From contig USOG01000007.1 of the NCBI GenBank assembly GCA_900556365.1, positions 1-23,244 on the forward strand: a DNA stretch of 23,244 nt. The letters are read 5' to 3'. The notes below the pieces were generated by a model. That model did no database searches and was not told where the DNA came from. It saw only the letters and a program-made list of their open reading frames with translations. Source of the stretch: an uncultured Collinsella sp. (lineage in GTDB: Bacteria > Actinomycetota > Coriobacteriia > Coriobacteriales > Coriobacteriaceae). The stretch's first letter is position 1. The number at the start of each line of letters is the position of its first letter. Positions 1 to 6,883 of this stretch are shown here, one piece after another. Position numbers and translations under genes: made by a program.

Positions 1-130
1 ATACCCGGCTTGTCCGTCGCTCGAAAAACCTTGATTTTCCAGTGTTTTCAAAAGTATCGTTATCTAACGTCAGCTTTAGGTGGCCCAGCGTTTGCCCCCT
101 TTTGCTGGGGATGTCTGTCGTTCAGTGCTC
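1..130. other. Gene-free left edge
   Basis: No convincing coding region is seen here. The only structure noticed is a weak hairpin with 6-bp arms (84-89 and 104-109, cccagc/gctggg). It lies downstream of the minus-strand gene ending at 131 and could help end its transcript, but there is no good T-run on that strand. Confidence 0.4.
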
Positions 131-451
131 TTACTGGCCAATCCAGTGTTGCGCATAGCTCTTAATGTCCTCGGTAAAACCGTCAAGGTCGTCAAGGGCG
201 ATCACGCTGTCGATAAGCAAATTGGCTATCTCGCGGTGCATTGTGCTGCGGCGAATGTCGTTTGCAATTACGCCTGAGGACAGCTTGTCTCTATTGAGGC
301 GCTCTTCTAGTGCCCAAAATCTACAGGACGCTTCGCTGTCGTCGTTCAGCATCTCAACGTACTGGCCGATGAGCTTTTCCATATAACGTTCTTGCCATTG
401 AGGAAGCATTTTCTTAAACAGCTTCCAGTCGCTTTCGGCTACGTCGCGCAT
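131..451 (-). CDS. Small conserved-looking protein of unknown function, 106 aa
   Basis: The protein starts MRDVAESDWKLFKKMLPQW and is acidic, mostly helical by composition, with no signal peptide, membrane segment or recognisable catalytic motif. It resembles from memory a family of roughly 100-residue cytoplasmic proteins common in gut Firmicutes and Actinobacteria, with a DWKLF...WQ..YM start and a conserved FWALE.R motif (about residues 45-51). Automatic annotation sometimes mislabels that family as a transporter. The start is chosen because GGAGGA lies five bases upstream of the ATG on the minus strand. It stands alone: nothing is encoded for 600 bp upstream. The function is unknown, but the start site and family-like sequence make it a likely real gene. 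Confidence 0.75.
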   Translation of the reverse strand: MRDVAESDWKLFKKMLPQWQERYMEKLIGQYVEMLNDDSEASCRFWALEERLNRDKLSSGVIANDIRRSTMHREIANLLIDSVIALDDLDGFTEDIKSYAQHWIGQ

Positions 452-585
452 ATGTCCTCCGCTCGTTAAACAGGCTTTTCCATTTGCCTTTCATTCTATT
501 TGGTTTTCGCTCGCAGGCGTGGATGAGAGGCTCTCTTTAGCCTCCGAGATTGGGCTTGAATGGGTCGTATGCCACAAAGCAGGCC

Positions 586-715
586 CATCTACTACGTTTA
601 ATTGGATACCCTCAACCATGCCGGGAAAACGAAAAATAAAACCGCAGGTAGAAGACCTGTCGACTTTCGAAAAAGGCGGTCATGGTTGGCCCCATCGAGT
701 TAAACGTAGTAGATG
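586..715. repeat. 130-bp imperfect palindrome with 16-bp perfect outer arms
   Basis: The outer arms 586-601 (catctactacgtttaa) and 700-715 (its exact reverse complement) enclose a second matching pair, 613-620 (caaccatg) and 681-688 (catggttg). Both pairs are centred on 650.5, so one imperfect palindrome spans the whole element. A small hairpin (caggt/acctg, 645-649 and 655-659) lies at its centre. No gene is inside. It could be a dispersed extragenic element, a MITE-like remnant with no transposase, or a large regulatory dyad. Confidence 0.7.
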
Positions 716-783
716 ACCCCTTTTCGTGGCGGACCATCAAGCGAACGCCGACGCTTGTGCTGTAGCCGCTCCGATCCCTCATA

Positions 784-850
784 AGTTGCGGTGGAATAGT
801 TCCTAAATTCAGCCATTTGCGGGCTAAGCAGGAACTATTTCACCGCAACT
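784..850. repeat. 67-bp palindromic element, copy 1
   Basis: The arms 784-803 (agttgcggtggaatagttcc) and 831-850 pair at 19 of 20 positions; the exception is a G-T that would still pair as G-U in plus-strand RNA. The loop is 27 nt. A second copy with the same arm design, arm length and loop length is at 6884-6950, with an unrelated loop sequence. The inner loop can pair further (agcc 811-814 with ggct 821-824). Confidence 0.85.
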
Positions 851-912
851 GAATTTCAGACCAGGCACCCGCAGCAAGAAGACGAGCAGCCTCGGCCTCC
901 CCAGTTACCGCA

Positions 913-1033
913 GGAGGCCCCAGGGCTTACCTCCCAAATCTTTCCGCAGGACGGAAGGACCCCGCCGCGCGAAGCGCGCAGCGGGGTCCTGACATGTCCG
1001 AGGACGATTTGGGAGGTAAGCCCTGGGGCCTCC
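913..1033. repeat. 121-bp cloverleaf-like inverted-repeat element downstream of pfkA
   Basis: The outer arms 913-940 and 1006-1033 are a perfect 28-bp inverted repeat. Between them lie three further hairpins: ttccg/cggaa (942-946, 952-956), a long one with aggaccccg/cggggtcct (956-964, 982-990) topped by cgcgc-gaa-gcgcg (966-978), and gtcc/ggac (near 997-1005). Folded as RNA on the minus strand this is a closed multi-arm junction starting 24 nt after the pfkA stop. It may help end or protect the pfkA transcript, but it lacks a clear T-run, so it is not a simple intrinsic terminator. A transposon-like origin is also possible. Confidence 0.8.
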
Positions 1034-1056
1034 GATGAGAGCAGTTCCAGCCGAGG

Positions 1057-2136
1057 CTATTCGTCGCCGAAGCTGATGCCCAACGCCTTGGCCTCGCGTA
1101 CCAGATCGCTCTGGGGATCGACGTACTTGAGCTTGCCAGCGACATCCTCGAGCGGCATGTGGCACATCTTGCCGTCACGCAGGGCAATCATGTAGCCAAA
1201 CTCGCCGCGCAGGCAGCCAAGCGCGGCCTCGACGCCGCACTGGGTCGCAAAGATGCGGTCTTGGGCGTCGGGCTGACCGCCGCGCTGTGTGTGACCGGGG
1301 ATGGCGACGCGGGTCTCGCGACCGGTCTTGGCCTCGATTTCCTTGGCGATGTCGTACACGATTGACGGGCTCGTGCGCTCGGCGAGCTTCTTCTTGTACT
1401 CCTTCTTGGACAGCGCCGCGTCCTCCTTGGAGATGGCACCCTCGGCGACGGCCACGATGGTAAAGCGGCTGCCGGTCTCCATGCGATGCTCGATGGTCTT
1501 GATGACGTTGTCCATGTCGTAGGGGATTTCGGGGATCAGGATGACGTCCGCACCGCCCGCGACGCCGGCATACAGCGGAATCCAGCCGACCTTGTGGCCC
1601 ATGATCTCGATGACAAACACGCGCCCGTGACTCGAAGCGGTGGTGTGGATGTCGTCGATGCACTTGGTGGCGACGTCGATGGCGCTCGTAAAGCCAAAGG
1701 TCAACTCGGTGCCCCAGGTGTCGTTATCGATGGTCTTGGGCAGGGCGATAACGTTGAGGCCCTCTTCGCGCAGGCGGTTGGCGGTCTTGGTGGAGCCGTT
1801 GCCGCCCAGCATAAACAGGCAGTCGAGCTGCAGCTTATGATAGGTGTGGACCATCGCGGGCACCTTCTCGACGCCATCGGCCTCGGGAATGTCCAGGCGC
1901 TTGAACGGCGTACGGCTCGTGCCAAGGATGGTGCCGCCGCGGGTGAGGATGCCGCTAAAATCGGCGGGCGTCATGACGCGGAACCTGCTGTAGATAAGGC
2001 CCTGGTAGCCGTCCTCAAAACCATAGATCTCGATAGGTTCTTCGCTATTGGTCATAAGCGTTTTGACGATGCCGCGCATGGTGGCGTTGAGCGCTTGGCA
2101 GTCGCCGCCACTGGTAAGAAGACCGATCCTAAGCAT
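1057..2136 (-). CDS. pfkA: 6-phosphofructokinase, GGNG type
   Basis: It phosphorylates fructose 6-phosphate to fructose 1,6-bisphosphate, the committed glycolytic step, in the cytoplasm. At 359 aa it is slightly longer than the short E. coli enzyme (about 320). Visible motifs are the N-terminal LLTSGGD (6-12), GGNGS (111-115), PKTIDND with the catalytic aspartates (133-139), MGHKVGW (179-185) and PEIP (202-205). The E. coli GGDG motif reads GGNG here, so the aspartate that binds Mg-ATP is Asn113. Gly114 favours ATP, while Lys134 in PKTIDND is the residue usual in pyrophosphate-dependent or mixed-type enzymes. The phosphoryl donor therefore cannot be settled from sequence. GGAAGGA precedes the ATG. 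It is divergent from the aminopeptidase gene. Confidence 0.95.
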   Translation of the reverse strand: MLRIGLLTSGGDCQALNATMRGIVKTLMTNSEEPIEIYGFEDGYQGLIYSRFRVMTPADFSGILTRGGTILGTSRTPFKRLDIPEADGVEKVPAMVHTYHKLQLDCLFMLGGNGSTKTANRLREEGLNVIALPKTIDNDTWGTELTFGFTSAIDVATKCIDDIHTTASSHGRVFVIEIMGHKVGWIPLYAGVAGGADVILIPEIPYDMDNVIKTIEHRMETGSRFTIVAVAEGAISKEDAALSKKEYKKKLAERTSPSIVYDIAKEIEAKTGRETRVAIPGHTQRGGQPDAQDRIFATQCGVEAALGCLRGEFGYMIALRDGKMCHMPLEDVAGKLKYVDPQSDLVREAKALGISFGDE

Positions 2137-2174
2137 GATGAATCCTTCCGGGCAAGTTATAACATGCGCATAAG

Positions 2175-2207
2175 TTTACCCCCGCACACTGATGATACGG
2201 GGGTAAA
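2175..2207. promoter_or_regulatory. Dyad in the divergent pfkA / aminopeptidase region
   Basis: A perfect 10-bp inverted repeat (tttacccccg 2175-2184, cgggggtaaa 2198-2207; 13-nt loop) lies 39 bases upstream of the pfkA start. A TATAAC-like -10 for pfkA sits between it and the gene on the minus strand. The dyad may be an operator or a hairpin in a longer pfkA leader. No regulator can be named. Confidence 0.5.
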
Positions 2208-2356
2208 ACGTGTTAGCTCAAGCGTATAGAAATGTAGGCAATGTTAGAAATTCGCAAGCCGGTGGGCAACGCGGAATTAAGCATGGAATGAAGAGTGCAG
2301 CACTGGCGTGGCGGGGTATGCTGGAGGAGACCATCAACCCAATGAAAGGGGAGAGC

Positions 2357-3742
2357 ATGACGGATCAGGAAACGCCCGAGCGCGTGCACGTGACTGCCGA
2401 CGATATCGAGGCCGCCAACGACCTTATCGACTTTATCGAGGCATGCCCCAGCATGTTCCATACGGCGGCGACCATTATGGCCGAGCTCGACGAGGCGGGC
2501 TTTACCTACCTGTCCGAGAACGCGGCGTGGGACATCGAGCCGGGCGGGCGTTATTACACGCAGCGCAACACTTCGAGCGTTATCGCCTTTAAGGTGGGCG
2601 AGGACCTGGCTGCTACGTGGGGCGAGGACGGCGTTGCCGGCGACTACCATTTTCAGCTGACGGCGTCGCACAGCGACTCGCCGACGTTTAAGGTCAAGGC
2701 CGTGCCCGAGCTCGACGGCGCGGGCGAGACGCTGCGCCTGAACACCGAGGCCTACGGCGGCATGATTGACTACACCTGGTTCGATCGCCCGCTGGCGCTC
2801 GCGGGCCGCGTGCTGGTGCGCGAGGGCGACCGTATTGAGAGCCGCCTGCTTGCCACCGAGCGCGAGGTCGCTATTATCCCGAGCCTTGCTATCCATATGA
2901 ACCGTGGCGTCAACGAGGGCTTTGCTCCCAACCGAGCTGTCGACCTGTGCCCGCTCATCAGTGCCGGCGAGCTTAAGCAGGGCGACTTTGATGCCCTGAT
3001 CGCCGAAGAGCTGGATGTTGAGCCCGAGCAAATTTTGGGCCGCGATCTGTTCCTGGTTAATCGTCAGGATGCGCGCATTTGGGGTTGGGCCGACGAATTT
3101 ATCTCGACGCCCAAGCTCGATGACCTGTCCTGCGCCTATACCTCGCTACAGGCATTTTTGGGCGCCGAGAACGCGCACGACGTCTCGGTCTTCTGCTGCT
3201 TCGATAACGAGGAGGTTGGCTCCGAGACCAAGCAGGGCGCCATGTCGACCTTCTTGGCCGACGCGCTGCGCCGCATCAACGGCTCGCTGGGCTTTGACGA
3301 CGAATCGTATCATCGCGCCCTTGCCGCCTCGATGCTCGTGAGCTGCGACAACGCGCATGCCGTGCATCCCAACCACGCCGAGAAGTGCGATGCGCGCAAC
3401 CAGGTTGTGCTCAACGGCGGCATCGTCATCAAGGAAGCTGCCAACCAGCACTACTGCACCGACGCCTTTAGTCGCGCGGTGTTCCAGGCTATTTGCGATG
3501 ACGCCGACGTGCCCACGCAGGCCTTCGCCAACAAGAGCGATATGGCGGGTGGCTCCACGCTCGGCAACCTGTCGAACATGCAGGCGAGCATGCACGCCGT
3601 GGACGTGGGCCTGCCGCAGCTGGCTATGCACTCAAGCTACGAGACCGGCGGCGTGCGCGACGTGATGTACGCCATCCGCGCCCTCACCGCCTTCTACGAG
3701 CGCAACCTAACCATCAACGGCGCCGAAAGCGTGGAACTCTAA
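2357..3742 (+). CDS. apeB: M18 family aminopeptidase (aspartyl aminopeptidase-like)
   Basis: This is a cytosolic, di-metal aminopeptidase that removes N-terminal (often acidic) residues from peptides. The 461-aa form matches the usual family length. The M18 ligand set is visible: His105 in SHSD, Asp255/Asp256 in KLDDL, the Glu285-Glu286 pair in FDNEEVGS, Asp331 in SCDNAH and His425 in AMHSSYE. MAGGSTLGN (396-404) is also typical. The frame is open from 2210, but I chose the ATG at 2357 because GGGGAG lies a few bases upstream and homology-like sequence begins there; the upstream 49 residues are low in family character. A strong terminator begins inside the stop codon. It is transcribed alone, divergent from pfkA. 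Confidence 0.93.
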   Translation: MTDQETPERVHVTADDIEAANDLIDFIEACPSMFHTAATIMAELDEAGFTYLSENAAWDIEPGGRYYTQRNTSSVIAFKVGEDLAATWGEDGVAGDYHFQLTASHSDSPTFKVKAVPELDGAGETLRLNTEAYGGMIDYTWFDRPLALAGRVLVREGDRIESRLLATEREVAIIPSLAIHMNRGVNEGFAPNRAVDLCPLISAGELKQGDFDALIAEELDVEPEQILGRDLFLVNRQDARIWGWADEFISTPKLDDLSCAYTSLQAFLGAENAHDVSVFCCFDNEEVGSETKQGAMSTFLADALRRINGSLGFDDESYHRALAASMLVSCDNAHAVHPNHAEKCDARNQVVLNGGIVIKEAANQHYCTDAFSRAVFQAICDDADVPTQAFANKSDMAGGSTLGNLSNMQASMHAVDVGLPQLAMHSSYETGGVRDVMYAIRALTAFYERNLTINGAESVEL

Positions 3743-3783
3743 ACCTGCCAAAAAGGGACAGGTTTATTTTGGCAGGTTTTATC
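3741..3783 (+). terminator. Intrinsic terminator of the aminopeptidase gene; repeat copy 1
   Basis: A perfect 13-bp stem (aaacctgccaaaa 3741-3753; ttttggcaggttt 3767-3779) is followed by a short T-rich tail. The left arm overlaps the TAA stop codon. The 40 bp at 3744-3783 recur with one difference at 5834-5873, and its first 19 bases recur, with the same G-to-A change, at 19387-19405. Confidence 0.8.
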
Positions 3784-3827
3784 TGGGCAAATGCAAAGGA
3801 TGAAACCGAACTAGATTGGTGATGCGT

Positions 3828-3863
3828 AGCCGCCGAGGTGCAATGTGCCTCGGCGGCTTTTTG
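3828..3863 (+). terminator. Strong intrinsic terminator
   Basis: The arms agccgccgagg (3828-3838) and cctcggcggct (3848-3858) form an 11-bp GC-rich stem with a 9-nt loop, followed by a run of Ts. It is the second terminator after the aminopeptidase gene and insulates the toxin-antitoxin operon. Confidence 0.85.
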
Positions 3864-3903
3864 TGCACAGAGCATGGCTAATACTATTAAATGCTATACA
3901 TGC

Positions 3904-3932
3904 TTTACGTATCTACCATAGTGTTTTATGAT
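3904..3932 (+). promoter_or_regulatory. Sigma-70-type promoter of the toxin-antitoxin operon
   Basis: A -35 TTTACG (3904-3909) and a -10 TATGAT (3927-3932) are separated by exactly 17 bp. The -10 lies 25 bp upstream of the antitoxin ATG, with AAGGAGGGG (3947-3955) between. Antitoxins of this class usually bind their own promoter; the AT-rich stretch 3880-3932 would be the place, but I see no clean dyad. Confidence 0.7.
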
Positions 3933-3957
3933 AATTTTGAAGAATTAAGGAGGGGTC

Positions 3958-4338
3958 ATGACCACAACAGCCGCTCAGATCAACGTACGTCTCGATGCCG
4001 ATCTTAAAAGGAGTGGGGACGCCGCTCTCTCCAGGGCCGGTATGACGCCGAGCCAAGCGGTGCGAGCGCTCTGGCAGCTTGCAGCGTCGCTGGCCGATCG
4101 CCCCGGTGCGCTCGAGGATATCCTGCTGCCCAGTCGTGCCCGGGCGGAACAGCGCGAGCGAGAGAAAGCCGCCAAGCACAAGCTCGAGCTCATGGATCAG
4201 GGGTCGAAGCTGTTCGCTGCCGCTTGCCGTGAGTCGGGAATCGATATGGTCGGGGCTCAGCCATCGGACGACGAAGAGCTCAAACGGAATGCATATGCGG
4301 ATCGCTATGGCGAGGAGATGAGCTGGCTCTATGAGTGA
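3958..4338 (+). CDS. RelB/DinJ-like ribbon-helix-helix antitoxin
   Basis: A 126-aa protein whose first 45 residues fit the ribbon-helix-helix fold: a strand at QINVRLD (7-13), a first helix, then GMTPSQAVRALWQLAA (28-43), the usual second helix of RelB/DinJ proteins. It would bind the operon promoter as a dimer, and its C-terminal half (charged, helical, 60-126) would wrap and block the toxin. It overlaps the PIN toxin gene by 8 bp, so the two are probably translationally coupled. It is longer than typical RelB (about 80-90 aa). The ribosome site AAGGAGGGG is very strong, as expected for an antitoxin made in excess. Confidence 0.8.
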   Translation: MTTTAAQINVRLDADLKRSGDAALSRAGMTPSQAVRALWQLAASLADRPGALEDILLPSRARAEQREREKAAKHKLELMDQGSKLFAAACRESGIDMVGAQPSDDEELKRNAYADRYGEEMSWLYE

Positions 4339-4825
4339 GAATCCTAAGCGCATCTTGGTTGACACCAACGTCTGGCTTGATTATTTCATCCCTTCACGAC
4401 GCGGTCGTTCGGCGGCAATTGAGTTTTTGCGTGATGCGTGTACGGCTCAGGCTGAGCTGATGTATGCGGCGACATCGTCCAAAGACCTGTTCTATTTGAT
4501 TTCGAGCGAACATAAGGCGTGGTATCGGCGAGAGCACGGTTCGCTGTCTCAAGATGCCGCTTCGGCGGCGACATCACTCGCATGGGATTGTCTTGATGTG
4601 TTGTCGCAACTTGCTACGCCCGTGCCCTGCGACCTGAGCGACATATGGATGGCGAGTAAGCAGCGTGAGCTCCATAGCGATTACGAAGACGATTTAATCA
4701 TCGCGGCAGCGATGCGTGCAAAGACAGACCTTCTGGTCACCAACGATGTCAAGCTCTGTTCGCATGCGCCCGTCGCAGCAATGAGTGTAGAAGACGCAAG
4801 AAACTATCTAGCAACGCTTAAATAG
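4331..4825 (+). CDS. PIN-domain ribonuclease toxin
   Basis: A 164-aa protein with a complete PIN nuclease layout: DTNVWLDYF with Asp11, the DYEDDLIIAAA block with Asp120, and LLVTND with Asp139. These acidic residues bind Mg or Mn for cleavage of RNA. PIN toxins typically cut tRNA, rRNA or mRNA and stop growth when the antitoxin is lost. The ATG lies inside the antitoxin frame (8-bp overlap). PIN toxins more often pair with AbrB, PHD or VapB-type antitoxins; pairing with a RelB/DinJ-like protein is less usual but known in gut bacteria. The target RNA cannot be predicted. Confidence 0.82.
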   Translation: MSENPKRILVDTNVWLDYFIPSRRGRSAAIEFLRDACTAQAELMYAATSSKDLFYLISSEHKAWYRREHGSLSQDAASAATSLAWDCLDVLSQLATPVPCDLSDIWMASKQRELHSDYEDDLIIAAAMRAKTDLLVTNDVKLCSHAPVAAMSVEDARNYLATLK

Positions 4826-4850
4826 TTCTAGGCCCCGCAGCGTCGACCGG

Positions 4851-4874
4851 TCCGCCGTTCGTTAGAACGGCGGA
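4851..4874. terminator. Hairpin between convergent genes
   Basis: The arms tccgccgttc (4851-4860) and gaacggcgga (4865-4874) form a perfect 10-bp stem with a 4-nt loop gtta. It lies between the convergent toxin and dehydrogenase genes, ending 3 bp before the latter's stop codon. There is no T-run on either strand, so termination strength is uncertain. Confidence 0.55.
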
Positions 4875-4877
4875 ACC

Positions 4878-5813
4878 CTAATGCTCAATCCAGCAGCGCA
4901 GTGTCTCGCCGGCTTGCAGGTGACGCAGATTCTCTGCGGCGATGTCGACGACGTTGTTGAGCGTGGCGGCCAGGTGGAACCATCCGGAGACGTGCGGCGT
5001 GATGAGCATGTTGGGCGCATCCCACAGCGGGCTCGTGGCGGGTAGCGGCTCGGGGTCGGTGACGTCGACCGCGGCGCCGGCGAGGTGCCCGGACTCCAGA
5101 GCGGCAACCAAGTCGTCGGCGATCACAAGGTCGCCACGGCCGCCGTTGGCAAAGAAGGCGCCCGGCTTCATCGCGGCGAAGAACTCGGCGTTCGCCAGGC
5201 CGCGGGTCTCGGGCGTGCTGGGCATAAAGGATGCGACGATGTCGGCCTCGGCCAGGCGCTCGGGCAGGGCGTCCATGCCGTCCATGTCCTCAAATACAAT
5301 GGGGTAGACGAGCGGATGGCGCTTGATGCCACGGACGTGCGCGCCCATGCCGCGGCAGAGCGTGGCAAAGTGGCCGCCGATATCGCCCGCGCCCAGCACC
5401 AACACGTTGGCATTTTTGAGCGAGGTGACCGGGCCCAAGTCCTCCCAGCGATGCTCGCGCTGCAGGTCCTGGTAGCCGGGCAGGCGCTTCATCATTGACA
5501 GCACCATGGCAAACATGTGCTCGCTTACGGCCTGACCGTAGGCGCCGATCGAGCAAGACAGCTTGGCGTCAGCCGGCACGGTGCCGGCGGCAAGGTAGTC
5601 GTCATAGCCGGCGGTCTGCAATTGCAACAGCTGGAGATGCTCGCATGCCGTGAGCATGTCAGGGTCGATGTTGCCCAGGATCACGTCGGCATCGGCGACC
5701 TGCTCGCGCGTGGCGGCGTCGGCGCTCGTGTAGACAAAGTCCTCGCCCGGAGCGCTCGACTCAAGAATTGCGCGATGACGGTCGTTGACGGGCAGCAAAA
5801 CCAGGATGTTCAC
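4878..5813 (-). CDS. D-2-hydroxyacid dehydrogenase, NAD-dependent
   Basis: A 311-aa cytosolic oxidoreductase of the D-isomer-specific 2-hydroxyacid dehydrogenase family, which interconverts 2-keto acids and D-2-hydroxy acids. The nucleotide-binding glycine motif GAGDIG is at 141-146. The catalytic set is visible: Arg226 in GGRGD, Glu255 in DPEPLP and His274 in TPHVSG. The N-terminal substrate domain lacks an ACT domain, so it is not a full-length SerA. The substrate (hydroxypyruvate, lactate, other keto acids) cannot be assigned. The start is GTG, supported by GAGAGGA upstream; no in-frame ATG is near. Repeat copy 2 and the map terminator lie upstream. Confidence 0.9.
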   Translation of the reverse strand: MNILVLLPVNDRHRAILESSAPGEDFVYTSADAATREQVADADVILGNIDPDMLTACEHLQLLQLQTAGYDDYLAAGTVPADAKLSCSIGAYGQAVSEHMFAMVLSMMKRLPGYQDLQREHRWEDLGPVTSLKNANVLVLGAGDIGGHFATLCRGMGAHVRGIKRHPLVYPIVFEDMDGMDALPERLAEADIVASFMPSTPETRGLANAEFFAAMKPGAFFANGGRGDLVIADDLVAALESGHLAGAAVDVTDPEPLPATSPLWDAPNMLITPHVSGWFHLAATLNNVVDIAAENLRHLQAGETLRCWIEH

Positions 5814-5833
5814 AAGCAGTCCTCTCCGCTTGA

Positions 5834-5873
5834 CCTACCAAAAAGGGACAGGTTTATTTTGGCAGGTTTTATC
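5834..5873. repeat. Terminator-like 40-bp repeat, copy 2
   Basis: This matches 3744-3783 at 39 of 40 positions. The single change (A for G) breaks one pair on the plus strand but leaves a G-U pair in minus-strand RNA, the direction in which map is transcribed. Here it is a second hairpin after the map terminator and lies about 20 bp upstream of the dehydrogenase start. Confidence 0.75.
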
Positions 5874-5885
5874 AGGCAAAACGTT

Positions 5886-5934
5886 CAAATAAAAACGCCG
5901 GATGCAAGACGAGCGTACCCGTCAGCATCCGGCG
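5886..5934 (-). terminator. Intrinsic terminator of map
   Basis: On the minus strand the stem gcgccggatgc...gcatccggcgt (10-11 bp; arms 5925-5934 and 5896-5905) is followed by five Ts and a T-rich tail (5886-5895). It begins 10 bases after the map stop codon. Confidence 0.85.
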
Positions 5935-5943
5935 CATCTACAG

Positions 5944-6831
5944 CTACCAGCTCAGCAGCTCGTAGCCGTCCTCGGTCACCACGAGCTGAACCTCGCACTG
6001 GGCCGAATCGCTGCCGTCCTTGGTGCGCACGCACCAACCGTCACCCTTGCTAATCTTGATGTCGGGCGCTCCGGCATTGACCATGGGCTCGATGGTAAAG
6101 ACCATGCCAGGGGCCATGATGGTGTCCACGTCGGGCGCTTCGGTGGTAAAGCCCACAAACGGGTCCTCGTGGAACTCCTTGCCGATGCCGTGTCCACCGT
6201 ACTCGCGCACCACGCTAAAGCCGGCGTCCTCGACCGTCTTTTGCACGGCCTCGGCCATAACGGACAACGGCAGCCATGGCTTGACGGCCGCCAGACCCGC
6301 CTCCACGCTGGCGCGGGTGACGTCGACCAGGCGCTGGCGCTCGGCCGAGACCTCGCCGATGCAGAACATACGGCTCGAATCACTAAAGTAACCGTCCAAG
6401 ATCGTGGAGCAGTCCACGTTGATGATGTCGCCCTCGTGCAGGACGTCCGTATCGCAGGGAATACCGTGGCAGACGACGTCGTTGATCGAGGTGCACACGC
6501 TTTTGGGGTAGCCCTCGTAGTTGAGATCGGCCGGCGTGCCACCGTGCTCGACGGTGTAGTCGTAGATCATCTGGTCGATCTGGTTGGTGGTCATGCCCGC
6601 GGCGATGTGCTCGCCTACGTAGTCGAGCACGCCCACGTTGATGGCGGCGGAGCGCTTGATGCCCTCGATGTCGGCGGGCGTCTTGTAGAGCGTGCGGGGC
6701 AGAACCTCCCAGCCCTCCTCCCACAGGCGCTCGAGGCGCTCATCAAAGGCGCCATGGCATTTCTTGTATTTCTTGCCGCTGCCGCACCAGCAAGCGTCGT
6801 TGCGGCCAGGCACGGGTCCTTTGTCATACAT
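5944..6831 (-). CDS. map: Type I methionine aminopeptidase with N-terminal SEC-C zinc motif
   Basis: It removes the initiator methionine from new proteins. The 295-aa protein has an N-terminal SEC-C knuckle (Cys14-Trp-Cys16...Cys25-His26, within CWCGSGKKYKKCH), then the pita-bread catalytic domain. The metal ligands are Asp140 (NVDCS), Asp151 (FSDSS), His214 (GGHGIG), Glu248 (TIEPM) and Glu280 (CEVQ), and the substrate histidine is His122. All align with the E. coli set at an offset of 43-45, which equals the N-terminal extension. SEC-C forms of this enzyme are common in Actinobacteria and some Firmicutes; the motif is thought to help ribosome or protein contact. AAAGGAAG precedes the ATG. 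Confidence 0.96.
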   Translation of the reverse strand: MYDKGPVPGRNDACWCGSGKKYKKCHGAFDERLERLWEEGWEVLPRTLYKTPADIEGIKRSAAINVGVLDYVGEHIAAGMTTNQIDQMIYDYTVEHGGTPADLNYEGYPKSVCTSINDVVCHGIPCDTDVLHEGDIINVDCSTILDGYFSDSSRMFCIGEVSAERQRLVDVTRASVEAGLAAVKPWLPLSVMAEAVQKTVEDAGFSVVREYGGHGIGKEFHEDPFVGFTTEAPDVDTIMAPGMVFTIEPMVNAGAPDIKISKGDGWCVRTKDGSDSAQCEVQLVVTEDGYELLSW

Positions 6832-6883
6832 GGCTAACTTCCTTTCATCCGCAGCTAGTATAGCCCACTCACGCGTCCATAAA

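Larger units (their letters stand above)
452..912. other. Long intergenic region carrying palindromic elements
   Basis: About 600 bp (452-1056) separate the small minus-strand gene from pfkA. I find no open frame with a credible start. The short plus-strand frame at 519-716 runs through a palindrome and has no ribosome site. A short hairpin (about 525-545, gaggct/agcctc) sits near the left end. The rest is occupied by the palindromic elements at 586-715, 784-850 and 913-1033, listed separately. Nothing recognisable lies in 716-783 or 851-912. Confidence 0.6.

Noticed and set aside
519..716. 65-codon plus-strand frame in the left intergenic region
   Set aside because: It runs through the 130-bp palindrome, lacks a ribosome site and resembles no protein.
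1486..2229. 247-codon plus-strand frame opposite pfkA
   Set aside because: It is a shadow of pfkA with biased Val/Asp/Gly composition; no start signal.
2210..2356. Upstream start for the aminopeptidase
   Set aside because: The 49 extra residues have no family similarity and include the leader region; GGGGAG precedes the ATG at 2357.
5902..6837. 311-codon plus-strand frame opposite map
   Set aside because: It is an antisense frame covering a gene with all catalytic residues visible on the minus strand.
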